Notes under the pieces: generated by a model | Told to the model about the DNA's origin: nothing | The model's database searches: none | What the model saw: only the letters and a program-made list of their open reading frames with translations | Part shown: piece by piece, positions 1 to 10,999 of the stretch | Position numbering within the stretch: position 1 is the stretch's first letter | Layout of the letters: each line of letters begins with the position of its first letter | Position numbers and translations under genes: made by a program | Source: Cordilura impudica | Taxonomy: Eukaryota > Arthropoda > Insecta > Diptera > Scathophagidae | Direction of reading: 5' to 3' | Assembly: GCA_963682025.1 (NCBI GenBank) | Contig: OY821517.1 | Location: forward strand, 229,069,928-229,133,927 | DNA: 64,000 bases

Positions 1-208
1 CTGCCACTCACCACTACCTTACCACAAAAAGTGACTTTAACCTCACAATTTGCCGGAGATTATTTTTGTTCAGCGGAGCACCCGATCAGCGGAGTCTCAA
101 CTTTACATAAACAAAATCACACACACACACTATCACTTCTATTCACTTAGAAAATTCAAAAAATTCAACTAATTAACGCGACGCTTTATAAAATCACAAC
201 CGTACACT
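1..208. other. Unassigned left-edge segment
   Basis: No coding frame or repeat could be assigned. A short CA run lies near 118-130. The broken Gypsy reverse transcriptase frame ends at 209, so this is probably sequence beyond the truncation point of that element. Confidence 0.4.
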
Positions 209-2236
209 TCAACAGTCCAACAACGAATGATCCTTAGAGGGAATAATTTCATCCATGTAGGCTATAACCGTTCCATCTTGTATTAAATCTCTCAAAAGTG
301 CAAAAATGAATCTAGTAAATACCGCCGGCGAGTTACTGATACCAAATGGTACAAACAAAAACTCATATTGCCCTTTAGGGGTTATAAAAGAAGTATATTT
401 TCGCGACCCCTCCTCCAAAGGTACATGGAAAAACCCATTCTTAAGATCCAAAGTAGTGTAAACACTTCCAGATTGTAATTTATCCAGCACCTCTTCCATC
501 AATGGCATAGGAAAATGATCTCTAATAATCTTTTGGTTCAATTTTCTATAATCGCAGCATTGACGTTTCGTACCATCTTTCTTCGCTGCCAAAACCACTG
601 GCGAGGCATATTCGGAAACGCTAGGCTGGATTATCTCCTGTTCTAGCCACTCCTTGACTTGACGGTCAACAATAACCTGATCAGCAAAAGGCAACCGTCT
701 CGGTCTTTGATATATTGGTATGTCATCTTTCAAAACTATTTTCAGCTCAACTGGATTGTTAGTATTTTTCTTTGGTTGATATCCGGTTATCATTTCCTTA
801 ACTCTTTTAATAACTTTCTCATCCAAATGGTCTAACTCTAATTGTAAATCAGGCTCATAAACTTCTGCATTTAGACATATACTTTTAAATTCTCTCAATA
901 ACAAATTCTTTTCGGTGGGTTTTTCAAAAAGTGCTTCACCATTCCTAATGGTAACCTCAACTTCTTTCAAAAAACTATTGCCTATCATAATGGAGTGGAT
1001 GATGTAACGCTCACCAACCACGTAAAACGTTACATCAAATGAAGAACCATCTATTTCCACTGATGACTTAAATCGCCCCATAGTGAATATCTCACTCTCA
1101 CCGATGCCACATAGTTTTACTCTTTCAGGGACTAAATTTATCTCACCCAACAGAAATAATGTGTCAAAACGCATAAGGCATATATCGCATCCAGTATCGA
1201 TTAGTGCTGATAACGATTTTCCTCTGATTGAAATATCCTTAAAAATTAAGCCTGGACCTTTCTTAACCATATTTACCTGATCATGTTCTACTTTCACTAC
1301 ACTATTTCTGGTCTTACACTCGAATGATCGGTGACCGAATCGCTGACATTTAAAACATTTTATCTGTTTTTCAGAACATTCTCTGGCCATGTGATTCTTG
1401 TCGCCGCATTTGTAGCATTTTCGGTCCTTTTCATCTCTTGCGGTTGCTTCAGGTTTCCTGCCAATTGTAACAGGGTCTTTTCCTCTATTTGAAGAATGTG
1501 GATTAAGTCTGATTTTCTCTTAGATTTTTATTTGTCTTTTCAGATCACCTACAGTTTCGGCCTGGTATAAAACGGATTTATTAAATTTTGAGTCGGGAAT
1601 GCCCTCTATAAAATACTCTACTATACTTTTCTCATCCAATTAAATGCGTTTTGCAATTTCCATAACACTGTACAGGTACTCGGTTAACGATTCGTTCCTG
1701 TTCAATCGACGATTTCGTAATTGGCGAATAACTTCTACTGCGCAAAAACCCCCACCAAACTCCTCTACTAGCATATTTTTCAGATAAGGCCAGTCTTTTA
1801 CGCCACTCTGGCTTCTTATAAAAAGTTTTGCAGCTCCACCCAGTAATTGCTTTGCATAAACCAACTTCTGCCATGAGGTCCATCCAACTATAGTCGCCAT
1901 ATATTCAAACTCTTCTAACCACTGATTAATGTCAAGTGAGTTAGTGCCCGAGAAAACTGACAAACTATCTTCAACGTCTTTTAGTGTGTAGACACTTTTT
2001 TGAATCGTTGCACCGCCTATATTATCCGCAGCGGCACCTATGCTCATCTCAGGATCACCGACTCTTCCACTAAGGTCGTCATCTACCTCCTCATTAGCAT
2101 ATACAAAGTCCAAATCGAAATGGTTCAATAGGCGATTCTGTAAATCATTTTTCAGCCCTTGTGTCCCTAACTTAAGTTCCCTCAACTTTGCCTTTAGTTC
2201 TAGTACGCTCGTTGCTAAAATAGCCGTTCGGTCCAT
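209..2236 (-). pseudogene. Gag-Pol of a Ty3/Gypsy element, 3' truncated
   Basis: One long minus-strand frame runs from an ATG at 2236 to 209 and is interrupted by two in-frame stops, near 1640-1642 and 1520-1522. The N-terminus has a SAP-like helical stretch followed by a Gag region. Around 1320-1420 there are two CCHC zinc knuckles (CYKCGDKNHMAREC and CFKCQRFGHRSFEC), which bind RNA during particle assembly. An aspartic protease motif (LIDTGCD) lies near 1190. The reverse transcriptase fingers and palm follow, including CDYRKLN and TLDLKNGFFH. The catalytic box reads YMDEI instead of YMDDI, and the frame breaks shortly after it, so RNase H and integrase are absent. Gag and Pol are fused in a single frame, unlike the errantiviruses further right. 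The lineage within Ty3/Gypsy is not resolved. The copy is dead. Confidence 0.85.
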
Positions 2237-3600
2237 TTTTATAAAAATTATATAAAATCAATGCATAAGATAAAATATCTACAAATATATAAAAGTTTCA
2301 CAAAATACGTTTAAAAAAAAACTTAACTTAAATTATTTAAATTTTTGCTAGAGGATTAAATTTTCACAAAAAATCAAGTTTTTAATATAAGTTTCCCTAT
2401 TTCTTTTCCAAATTCAATTTACTCAAAGGTTAAGTGAAAACAAAATAATTAACGATATTGAATTAAACTCGTTTTATACCTGAATTATAATTAAACAATA
2501 TTCAAAGGTTAATGTTATTAATTCTATTTTAACAATAAAGTTACTCAAAACACTTTTAATTCAAAATTAATTTAAAAAAATCAATTAAAATCAATTTCCG
2601 ATCGTATTACAATTTTACAATCCAAAAAGCCAATATTATTCATCAAATTATTTCAATAAATTTCTGCAGACACTTTAATTTACTTTACTTAATACTTCCC
2701 ATAAAAGGAAATAATTTTCATTAAAAAAAAATGTGTACCATAAACAATATTTCACTTTCGATGAATTCACTGCTTACCTCCTCTGTTTTACTTATGCTTG
2801 TCTGCAACTACAGCTTTTCCTTCTTTAGTTGATATAAACTTTCAAATAGCTTCTCCTTCTTCAGCAATTATAAACTTATCTGCTGTTTCCCCTTCTCTAA
2901 GCAATCAGCAAGAGCAATTTGTTAATTTTCAGCACACAGCACAGGTTTCCTTTTTCTTCTCTCTTCACTTGAAGATCTCTAATATACACAGCAAGCACTT
3001 CACACAGCAATATCCCTTTTTGCATGCAGCCAGACACAGACTTTTAATTTGACAGTCGCAGTTTTCTTTGCTATAGTCTTTGCTTCACTCACTACAACAC
3101 TTTACACAGCAATACCCCTTTTTGCATGCAGCCAGACACAGACTTTTAATTTGACAGTCGCAGTTTTCTTTGCTATAGTCTTTGCTTCACTCACTACAAC
3201 ACTTTACACAGCAATACCCCTTTTGCACGCAGCCAGACACAGACTGGAGAATTTTAATTTGAATTGTAAGGTCTTTCCACTCTCTTTGTGGTTTTGTTAT
3301 GTCTTTTTTATTTTATAGATAGGTATATTTCCATTGAATGGTTTATTAGTTAAATTTTTTCTTTATGATTTTCAATGTTCAAATTAATTTTTAGTAAGTT
3401 TGTTACTCTGAATAAATGTTCTCTTTTAAAAGTTTCTGGAATATTCACATCTTCTTACTGGAAGAGTATTCTCTTTCTTAGAATTTCTTTCACCTTATTT
3501 TAGAGCAAATATTTTCTTCACTTTGTATTGACTTTTACATATATTCTTTCTTTTCCTTATTTATTTGTTAACGGAAATAGTTTTTTCTTCTTTTTTATTT
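2237..3600 (-). other. 5' leader of the truncated Gypsy element
   Basis: This untranslated region lies between the primer binding site and the gag start on the minus strand. It is AT-rich, has no long frame and contains a tandem repeat at 3000-3240. It is assigned by position only. Confidence 0.6.
2999..3240 (-). repeat. 102-bp tandem repeat in the leader
   Basis: A unit containing GACTTTTAATTTGACAGTCG recurs with a spacing of 102 bases. There are two near-complete copies and a partial third, also marked by the phrase GCAGCCAGACACAGAC. The repeats lie inside the Gypsy leader. Confidence 0.85.
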
Positions 3601-3614
3601 CGGTTGAGCCCCCA
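3598..3614 (-). promoter_or_regulatory. Primer binding site, tRNA-Pro-like start
   Basis: Read on the minus strand, TGGGGGCTCAACCGAAA lies just inside the LTR after a short T spacer. It starts with the TGG that pairs with the tRNA CCA end. The first nine bases match the classical tRNA-Pro primer site and the rest diverges, so the tRNA is uncertain. Confidence 0.6.
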
Positions 3615-3618
3615 AAAA

Positions 3619-3904
3619 TGTAGGATATCAAGTTAAAATAAAACACTTAAATTTTAAGTGTTCATACACTTTGGTTTATTTCTTTTATTTAATTAAATTT
3701 AAATATGACCTTTCAAGCCGACTGCCGCTTACGAACTAACTTACCACAAAAAATGTCTATCTAACATTGTCAACTTCGTCTGTCTGTTCTTATATTCTAT
3801 GTCTGTCTCATGTCGTTGTCCTGGTCACGCTCATTGTCTCTATTATTATTTGTCCGTAGCCTACTTATATCATAATGTCCGTTGGTTCAAATTACTGTCC
3901 TACA
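3619..3904 (-). repeat. 5' LTR of the truncated Gypsy element
   Basis: On the minus strand this 286-bp segment starts TGTAGGACAG and ends GATATCCTACA, giving short inverted ends with TG...CA. It is directly followed by the primer binding site. The 3' LTR is not in the window. Confidence 0.75.
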
Positions 3905-3910
3905 TATATA

Positions 3911-4140
3911 TATATATTGGAATAATTCAATAGAAAGGAACATATAAACTTGAATAAACGAATATTTTCTCAAATAAATCCAAAAAAATGGGTTTTGTGA
4001 ATGAAAAATATGTTGTCAGCTCTAAAAACCTCAATAGAATATATAAAATATATTTAAATTCAAAGTTAACGGATATATTTTTAATTAATAAAAAAGTTAA
4101 AATATATTGGAAATGAAAAGGAACTATAGCAACTAAAGAT
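3911..4140 (+). repeat. Direct repeat, left copy
   Basis: Shares about 220 bases with 4734-4960, including GGGTTTTGTGAATGAAAAAT and TTCAAAGTTAACGGATATAT, with scattered differences. Identity of the parent element is unknown. Confidence 0.75.
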
Positions 4141-4294
4141 TCAAAAAGATTTTGAAAAAACTACTATAGGAACTAACTGAAAGACATTTGAATGTTCACA
4201 GTTAATAAAAACAGAATGAAATATCTAAAATAATACTGAAAACCAACTATAGGAACTAACTGAAAGACACCTATCTATAACAAATTAAACTAAA

Positions 4295-4510
4295 AACAAG
4301 TAAGAAATTATAGTAGGTCTAGACCGACTATACTATACCCTATACCATGGCTTAGAGATCCTATCTATTCGGTCCAACTAATTCGATATAGAAAATAAAC
4401 ATAAACCAAATTTGAGTGGCATTGTTATTAATTTTTTTGGCTGCAGATATAAAAAATTTCTTATCGGGTGCTATATTTATATGGGGATAAGGTCGAAAAA
4501 TGGACCGACC
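4295..4510 (-). repeat. Fragment of a mini-me-like dispersed repeat
   Basis: Contains ACAAGTAAGAAATTATAG, a TATACCCTATACCATGG stretch and GGCTGCAGATATAAAAAA. It is inversely related to the right end of the element at 46228-46975. A short repeat family present at least twice in the window. Confidence 0.6.
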
Positions 4511-4733
4511 CTGAACATATTTGGTAAAGTCAAAATTGAAAACCTGAAAACTGAAACTTAATTTAAAAAACTTAAAAGCACATATAAAAAAATTGTTTGA
4601 AAATCGATAATATTTGAAAAAAAAAAAAAAATAAAAATTTGCTCTGATATAACAAATTTAGTAAATAAATATTAAGGTCTGAAAAGTGATATTAAAATTG
4701 GTTATAATTTAACTTAATAAGAAACAAAAAAAA

Positions 4734-4960
4734 ATATATTGGGATAATTCAATAGAAAGGAACATATAAACTTGAATAAACGAATATTTTCTCAAATAAA
4801 CCTAAAAAAATGGGTTTTGTGAATGAAAAATATGTTGTCAGCTCTAATAATCCTCAATAGAATATATAAAATGTATTTAAATTCAAAGTTAACGGATATA
4901 TTTTTACTTAATAAAGAAGCTATAATATATTGGAAATGAAAAAAGAACTATAGTAACTAA
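4734..4960 (+). repeat. Direct repeat, right copy
   Basis: Second copy of the segment at 3911-4140, in the same orientation about 820 bases downstream. Confidence 0.75.
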
Positions 4961-5290
4961 CTGAAAGATATTTGAAAATAAAAAACAGTTAAAAAATTTG
5001 AATTTGTTAAATATGATTTCAAAAATATTTCGAAAATTGAATTACTTATAGGTTTAATATAACCATATAATTCTATAAACGAAAAACTTAAACTATTAAA
5101 AAAGAATCTTTTCTAAATAAAGTATTCTTTATAAAAAACAAAACAAAATATAACTAACTGAAAATTTAATTTAGACAAAAAACTGTAAGAAAAAAAAAAT
5201 ATATTAAAACCTTAATACGAAAAATATTATGGAAAATCGTTAATATTTGAAAAAAAGAAAATTAAAACTGTATGAAAAAAAAATTAAATA

Positions 5291-5303
5291 AATTTTGCCC
5301 ACC
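5291..5303. repeat. Target site duplication, left (LINE 1)
   Basis: AATTTTGCCCACC here is repeated exactly at 9537-9549, flanking the LINE. It marks target-primed insertion. Confidence 0.9.
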
Positions 5304-5406
5304 GTCAGTTACGCTCAATCACTTGTTGTGAAGAGACGTGTTTTAAATTGCTCGGATTGACAGCATATACATAGTGTTGTGTTACTAAAATAAACCAATC
5401 TATTGC

Positions 5407-6649
5407 ATGTTTCAAAACAAAACAAAAAAAAAAGTAACTGTTACAAACAAAAGAATTTATACAAACAAAATCAAACGTACACTTGCTAGTGACAATGTCA
5501 ACGCTTTAGGCGTTAATAACATGAATAAAAAACCAAAAACAATTAATGCACCTAGTTCATCAAAAAACTACAATTACTTTTCCCCTCTTCAAACTATTGA
5601 AGATGATCAAATTGATGATGTTGATGAAGTTATCGTCAATAAAACAGTGAAGGTTCATATACCCCCAATTACCATATTAAAAATCAAAATTGATGAAGTC
5701 CATGAACTGTGTAAATTAAACAAAATAACAGACTATTCTATAAAAAATATTTCTATGGGTTTAAAATTATTTTTAAAATCTAAATCTGATTACCAAACCA
5801 TCTGTAGTTTTCTCACTGATATATACGAGTTCTTCAGTTATGCCACTAAAGATGAAAAGCCGTATAAAGCTCTTCTGTTCGGTCTTGATAAGCATGATCC
5901 ATCAATCATTAAAAAAAGACTAATCGATATGGGGCTTCAATGCTTGGACGTTAAAATCGTTATAAAGAAGAACGCATACAACAAGGAGTACATAATTTAC
6001 GTTGTTTATTTTAAAAGACAAACAACAACAATTAAAGAACTCAGGCAAAAATATTCGGTAATTGAATATATGAGGGTGAAATGGGAATTTCAGCAAGCAA
6101 AAAAAAACCCATATAACCCAATGTTATAACTGCCAAATGTTTGGCCACGGTTCCAACCGCTGCAAGGTTAAAACCTTTTGTTCAAACTGCGCTGGTCAGC
6201 ATAATACATCCGATTGTAAAGAATCTACCCCCAAGGTTGCAAATTGTAGTGGCTCACACAAATCAACATTCGACCAGTGTCCAAGTAAGTTGAATTATCT
6301 AAATATTAGACAGCGTGCCCAACCATCTCCAAGACGACCAGTCCGTGCTAATCCAGGAGTTCCTTTTACCGGAAATTATAACAACAGTTTTCCTAATTCA
6401 CTGCGACAAAGTGCTCCAACTACTTCTAGTAACTGGCAAGCTCAAAGTAGATATTATAACAACAGTAGCAGCAATAACGACGCTAACAATAACAACAACG
6501 CTAATATTAATAACAGCTGTAATGATTTATTCTCTCTTGAAGAAATAAAAAATTTAACTTTAGAATTAATTACAAATCTTAGAAATTGTAAAAGTAAGGC
6601 AGACCAGTTTGAGGTCATCACTAACCTTGCATGTAAATTCTTAGCATAA
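5407..6649 (+). pseudogene. LINE ORF1 (Gag-like, zinc knuckles)
   Basis: Starts at the ATG at 5407. The N-terminal part resembles the PRE_C2HC-type region of Jockey-clade ORF1 proteins, including KVHIPPITILKIKIDEV and KALLFGLDKHD. It is followed by CCHC knuckles CYNCQMFGHGSNRC and CSNCAGQHNTSDC and a third that has lost its first cysteine. The C-terminus is rich in Asn and Ser. The frame is broken near 6105-6130 at a run of A residues, consistent with a one-base change, so the knuckles lie in another frame. In the family this protein binds the element RNA and guides it to the nucleus. The TAA stop overlaps the ORF2 ATG by one base, which suggests termination-reinitiation. Confidence 0.85.
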
Positions 6650-9295
6650 TGGAACACAATGGAATTAATATAATAACTTGGAATGCAAGAGGCATTCGAA
6701 ATAAATATTTAGAATTATTTCAATTTTTAACTAGCCGTAGTATCCATATTTGTTTAGTATCAGAAACTGGTCTAAATTCAAACTTATCTATCGAAAACAA
6801 TCAATTTAAAATTTATAGAAACGATAGAATAAATGCTCGAGGAGGAGGTGTAGCAATAATTATAAGAAAAAATATTTGTCATCAATTACTACCAATTGCA
6901 AACATATCTGTTATAGAAAATATTGGCATCAAACTATTCACTACTTTAGGTCGAATTTATATATACTCGTGTTATTACCCTGGTGGTGCAGCAGGTACGG
7001 ATGGCATAAGGAAACAACAATTCGCGTCTCACATTCATAGACTCAGTAGTAACGAAAGGTATCTATTAGGCGGCGATTTTAATAGTAGACACCGGTCTTG
7101 GGGATGTATAAGGGCAAATTGCTGGGGTAATATTTTATATGAAAAATTAGAATCATACAATATTGATATCATATATCCTAGGGATAATACTCACATACCT
7201 TCAAGCGCCAATAGACAAGGTTCTACTCTAGACGTATTTCTGACCAATGATCCGATTATACTGTCCCCAGCGGAAGTCATAAACGACCTGAGTTCGGACC
7301 ATCTGCCCGTAAAAATTTCATTAAATAGTAACTACAATAACACAAACTTTTTCAAATATGATTTTAGAAATGCTAATTGGAACCAATTCTCCAGATTCTT
7401 AAATAGAAATTTAAATTTACCTGACATCAACAATATTTTGAATTATGAACACATTGATCAGAATATTACAATTCTCGTAAATGCTTTAAATGATGCAATC
7501 GCTCATAGTGTGCCTAAGATATATCCCTCATCGAGAGGAAAATCTCTGCCTTACCATGTTAAGAATATGATACAACGGAGAAATGGTTACCGACGGGATT
7601 GGCAAAGATACAGAAATCTAAACGACTTTTATCAGATGAAAATATTAAATCTGAGAATTCGTGAGGAAATTGATTTATTTAGAAATAAATCGTGGGATTC
7701 TTTATTGTCAACGCTTGATAAAGGCTCTCCGCCCTTCTGGAACCTAACGAAAGTCTTAAGAAAGAAAACTAACAACATTCCTATTCTAAAACAAAACGGT
7801 TCTCGATACACTACCTATCAAGAAAAGTGTAATATTTTAGCGCATACATTTGCCACTAATTATACCACTTCATCCCATCAAGGCGACCCAATTACGACTT
7901 CGTTAGTTAATGGTACTATGGAATCGTACAAATCGTTAAGAGTAAATCCATTGGATGTATATTCAATAAATAGTTCGCAGATTTCCGATATACTAAAAAC
8001 TTTAAAAAATAAAAAATCACCTGGCACCGACGGTATAAATAATAGATGCCTTAAGCACTTCCTAACAAAGGCATTAAATTTTTAACAATCATAGTTAATT
8101 CCTGTCTAAAGCACTGCTATTTTCCCCAAAAATTTAAGGAGGCTAAAGTCATCCCAATTAAAAAGCCTAATAAACCTTATGATTGTCCATCTTCATATCG
8201 TCCTATCAGCTTATTGTCGAGTATAAGCAAAATTCTGGAAAAAGTCATTAAAGTTAAATTGACTGATTTTATTGAAGCCAATAATATTATTCCACCTCAA
8301 CAATTTGGGTTCCGCGGAGAGCATAACACAGCTCATCCATTGATAAGAATAAGAAATTTAGTAAAAACAAACTTTAATAATCAAAAATCAACTGGCATGG
8401 TTCTATTGGATGTCAAAGCTGCCTTTGATTCAGTCTGGCACGAAGGTCTCGTTTTTAAGATGATCAATTTAAACTTCCCAATAGCATTGACAAAAATAAT
8501 TCATAGTTTCCTCAACTCTCGTTCTTTTAAAGTTCAGATAGTCTCACACCAGTCCGGAAGTCATCCTATAACGGCAGGTTGTCCCCAAGGGTCATGTTTA
8601 TCCCCTGTCCTTTATAATTTATATACATCTGATTTTCCTCAAATGGACTACTGTACTTTATCAATATTCGCTGATGACACAGCAATCCTAAGCTCGGAAA
8701 TTATGGCTGTTGATATAATGGCTAATTTACATAGAGCATTATCTGATATTTTATCTTATTTTAATAAATGGAAAATTGTGATAAATTGTGAAAAAACACA
8801 GGCGATATATTTTACAAGGAAACGGAAAGAATGTTATTTACCACAGACCAATATTATCATAAATAATAATGATATACAGTGGGAACAAAAAGTAAAATAT
8901 CTTGGTATTATGCTCGATACGAAAATGAAGTTTAAAGATCATATACCTTATGTAATAAATAAAGTTAACTTATTAACCCGAATTCTATACCCTTTTATTA
9001 ATCGGAAATCTTGCCTTAATATTAATAATAAAAAACTCATCATGAAGTCCATTTTCAACGCCGTAATATTCTATGCAGCCCCCGTTTGGTCTACTAGCGC
9101 ATCTTGCCATATTAAAAAACTGCAAATAGCCCAAAATAAGTTGTTAAAACTTATATATAACCTACCTTGGTTTTTTTCTACCACACGCCTTCATGATACA
9201 AGATACAAGACAAGATAAACAGGCTTACACAAAACTTTAATACCAGATGTCTGAATTCTCATTTCGTGCATATTAATGAGCTAGCATCATCTTAG
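6649..9295 (+). pseudogene. LINE ORF2: endonuclease and reverse transcriptase
   Basis: Starts at the ATG at 6649, which overlaps the ORF1 stop. The first roughly 220 residues are an exonuclease-endonuclease-phosphatase fold domain, shown by TWNARGIRNK, GGDFNSRHRSWGC and the SSDHLPV end motif. The linker includes KKSPGTDGINNRC, and the reverse transcriptase contains FGFRGEHNTAHPL, LDVKAAFDSVWH, GCPQGSCLSPVLYN and the catalytic FADDTAIL. One frameshift lies near 8080 in a T run. Another near 9195-9215 sits in a short GATACAAGATACAAGACAAG repeat, after which the natural C-terminus resumes and stops at 9295. The product would nick the target and copy the RNA in place. No RNase H domain is seen. 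Inactive as it stands. Confidence 0.85.
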
Positions 9296-9536
9296 GTTTT
9301 ATCTAGTCTGTAGTGAAGTAGTATAAGTAGTTTAAAAAAAAAAAAAATTCAAATAGGTTTTTGCCAAATTTTCTCCTCCAATTAAAAATAATATTGTATA
9401 TATGTAAATAGAAATTTTGTAAATATAAATCTATTATTAAGCTGAAAAAGAAAAATCTTGAACACTTAAATATGTAATTTAAATTAAAATGAAAATGTAA
9501 ATATTATGGATAAATAAATGAATTGAAAATTGAAAA

Positions 9537-9549
9537 AATTTTGCCCACC
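9537..9549. repeat. Target site duplication, right (LINE 1)
   Basis: Exact second copy of AATTTTGCCCACC, directly after the A-rich end of the LINE. Confidence 0.9.
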
Positions 9550-9700
9550 TTATTTTTAAATGATGTATTAATAATAAGTATTTTAAAAAATATTTTTTCT
9601 AAATAAAATAACAATAAAACAAAATTATTCATCTGTTGTTTTCATTTCATTCATTGCATTATAGCAAAAAAAAAACTTGTTTTAATAAAAAGACTTGTGA

Positions 9701-10067
9701 TTTTGCAAAACAGACAGCGAACTCAGCGGTTCTGCTTACTAAAAAATATATAAACGAAATATATAAAGAAAAAAGAATTGTATGTTAACATGTGTGTGTG
9801 TTAGTAAACATGTTAACATACAGTTGTTTTTTCGTTAATGTTTTTGTTAAACATTGTGAAATTCAAACATGACTAATAGTATTGTAACTATAAGTAAAGC
9901 GAATATAGGTGTGAGTTTTTGCTAAATAGACAGCGAACTCGGCGGTTCTGCTTACTAAAAAAGTTCTGTCAATAACAAATATATACTTTAATATTTAAAA
10001 ATAACGAAAAGATTTGAGATTTTGCTAAACAGACAGCGAACTCGGGGGTTCTGCTTACTAAAAAAAA
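9701..10067 (+). repeat. Three spaced copies of a 47-bp GC-richer motif
   Basis: The motif contains CAGACAGCGAACTC, then GCGG or GGGG, then TTCTGCTTACTAAAAAA. Copies are at 9701-9747, 9916-9965 and 10018-10067. The second and third are followed by related AT-rich text (CAATAACAAATA and CAATAGCAAATA). Confidence 0.85.
9779..9822. repeat. Perfect 15-bp inverted repeat (hairpin)
   Basis: TGTATGTTAACATGT at 9779-9793 is the exact reverse complement of 9808-9822, with a 14-base loop. Confidence 0.85.
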
Positions 10068-10194
10068 GTGCTATCAATAGCAAATAAATACACATTTTTC
10101 CTTATCTGGTAACTTTTTTTGAATAAAAAAATGTATAGTGTCTTTTAGGCTTCAATAAAACATAATGTGTCCACCTCTACCAAATATATTAGTG

Positions 10195-10320
10195 AATAAC
10201 GGGAAAAGGGTTACGAATCTGCTAAAATAACGGGAAAAGAGTTACGAGTCTGCTAAATAATGGGAAAAAGATCGGGAATCTGCTAAATAATGAGAAAAAA
10301 GGTTGATGAATTTGTTAAAA
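10195..10320 (+). repeat. About 31-bp tandem repeat, four units
   Basis: Units read approximately AATAACGGGAAAAGGGTTAC followed by GAATCTGCTAA, with increasing divergence to the right. Confidence 0.8.
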
Positions 10321-10999
10321 TAATGCGAAATTACGGGAAAATTCAAACTTAACGGAATAAAAAAGTGCTGCCAAGTTAAAAGGTATAAAAATTGCATTCA
10401 GGTTTGTGACTTTGCTAAAAATAGCGTTGCCAGCCCTAAAAAACTAGTTTTGCCAAATTAAAAGGGCTCGATGCATCAAAATGTACTAGAAAAGTGGACC
10501 AGAACATACATAACTATACTACTGATATCGATAAGATCTTTCTTTTAATAATATTTGTTTCTTTTATATTATTTAAATTTTATATTTAAATACAATGTTA
10601 ATTTTTAAGAAATAATTCAATGATTTAAGTAATAGCGAATATTGAAATTTAGAAAATTTTGTTTTAAATTTTTGTTTTTTTTTAATTTAATTTTTTATTT
10701 ATTTTAAAGTTTTAATTTTTTGAACTAATTTTTTTTTTGTCTGTAACAATTAAGTATTATAATTAGTTTCAGTTTATTAATAATCTTATTTTCATATAAT
10801 AATCTTTTTCTTCTTCTTCTCTTTTTATTCTAGTTTATACATACATAAAATATATAATAATGACATTTTTCCTTTCATTATGTAGAGGAAAGTTTTACCT
10901 TAAATATAGAAAAATACAAGTACATAATATATATTTGTATATGCTATTACTCTTAGTATATTAGTATTTTTTGTGTTTTGCTTATTAATTTTTTGCTTC

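Larger units (their letters stand above)
3905..5290. other. AT-rich repeat-bearing interval
   Basis: No gene is seen. The interval holds a direct repeat of about 220 bp (3911-4140 and 4734-4960) and a fragment near 4295-4510 that matches, in inverse orientation, the repeat at 46.7-46.97 kb. Confidence 0.6.
5304..9536 (+). mobile_element. Full-length Jockey-clade LINE (non-LTR retrotransposon)
   Basis: A 4.23-kb element bounded by a perfect 13-bp target duplication. It has a short 5' UTR (5304-5406), an ORF1 encoding a zinc-knuckle RNA-binding protein, an ORF2 with apurinic-type endonuclease and reverse transcriptase, and an A-rich 3' end. There are no LTRs. ORF1 stop and ORF2 start overlap as TAATG. 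Both ORFs carry frameshifts, so this copy is inactive, although the intact ends and duplication show it arrived full length. Confidence 0.9.
9550..10999. other. Gene-free repeat-rich interval
   Basis: No coding frame is supported. It holds a 15-bp inverted repeat (9779-9822), three copies of a roughly 47-bp motif (9701-10067) and a roughly 31-bp tandem array (10195-10320). From about 10440 to 11000 it is low-complexity AT. Confidence 0.6.

Noticed and set aside
10195..10320. CRISPR-like array
   Set aside because: Units are adjacent with no unique spacers, and the sequence is clearly eukaryotic.
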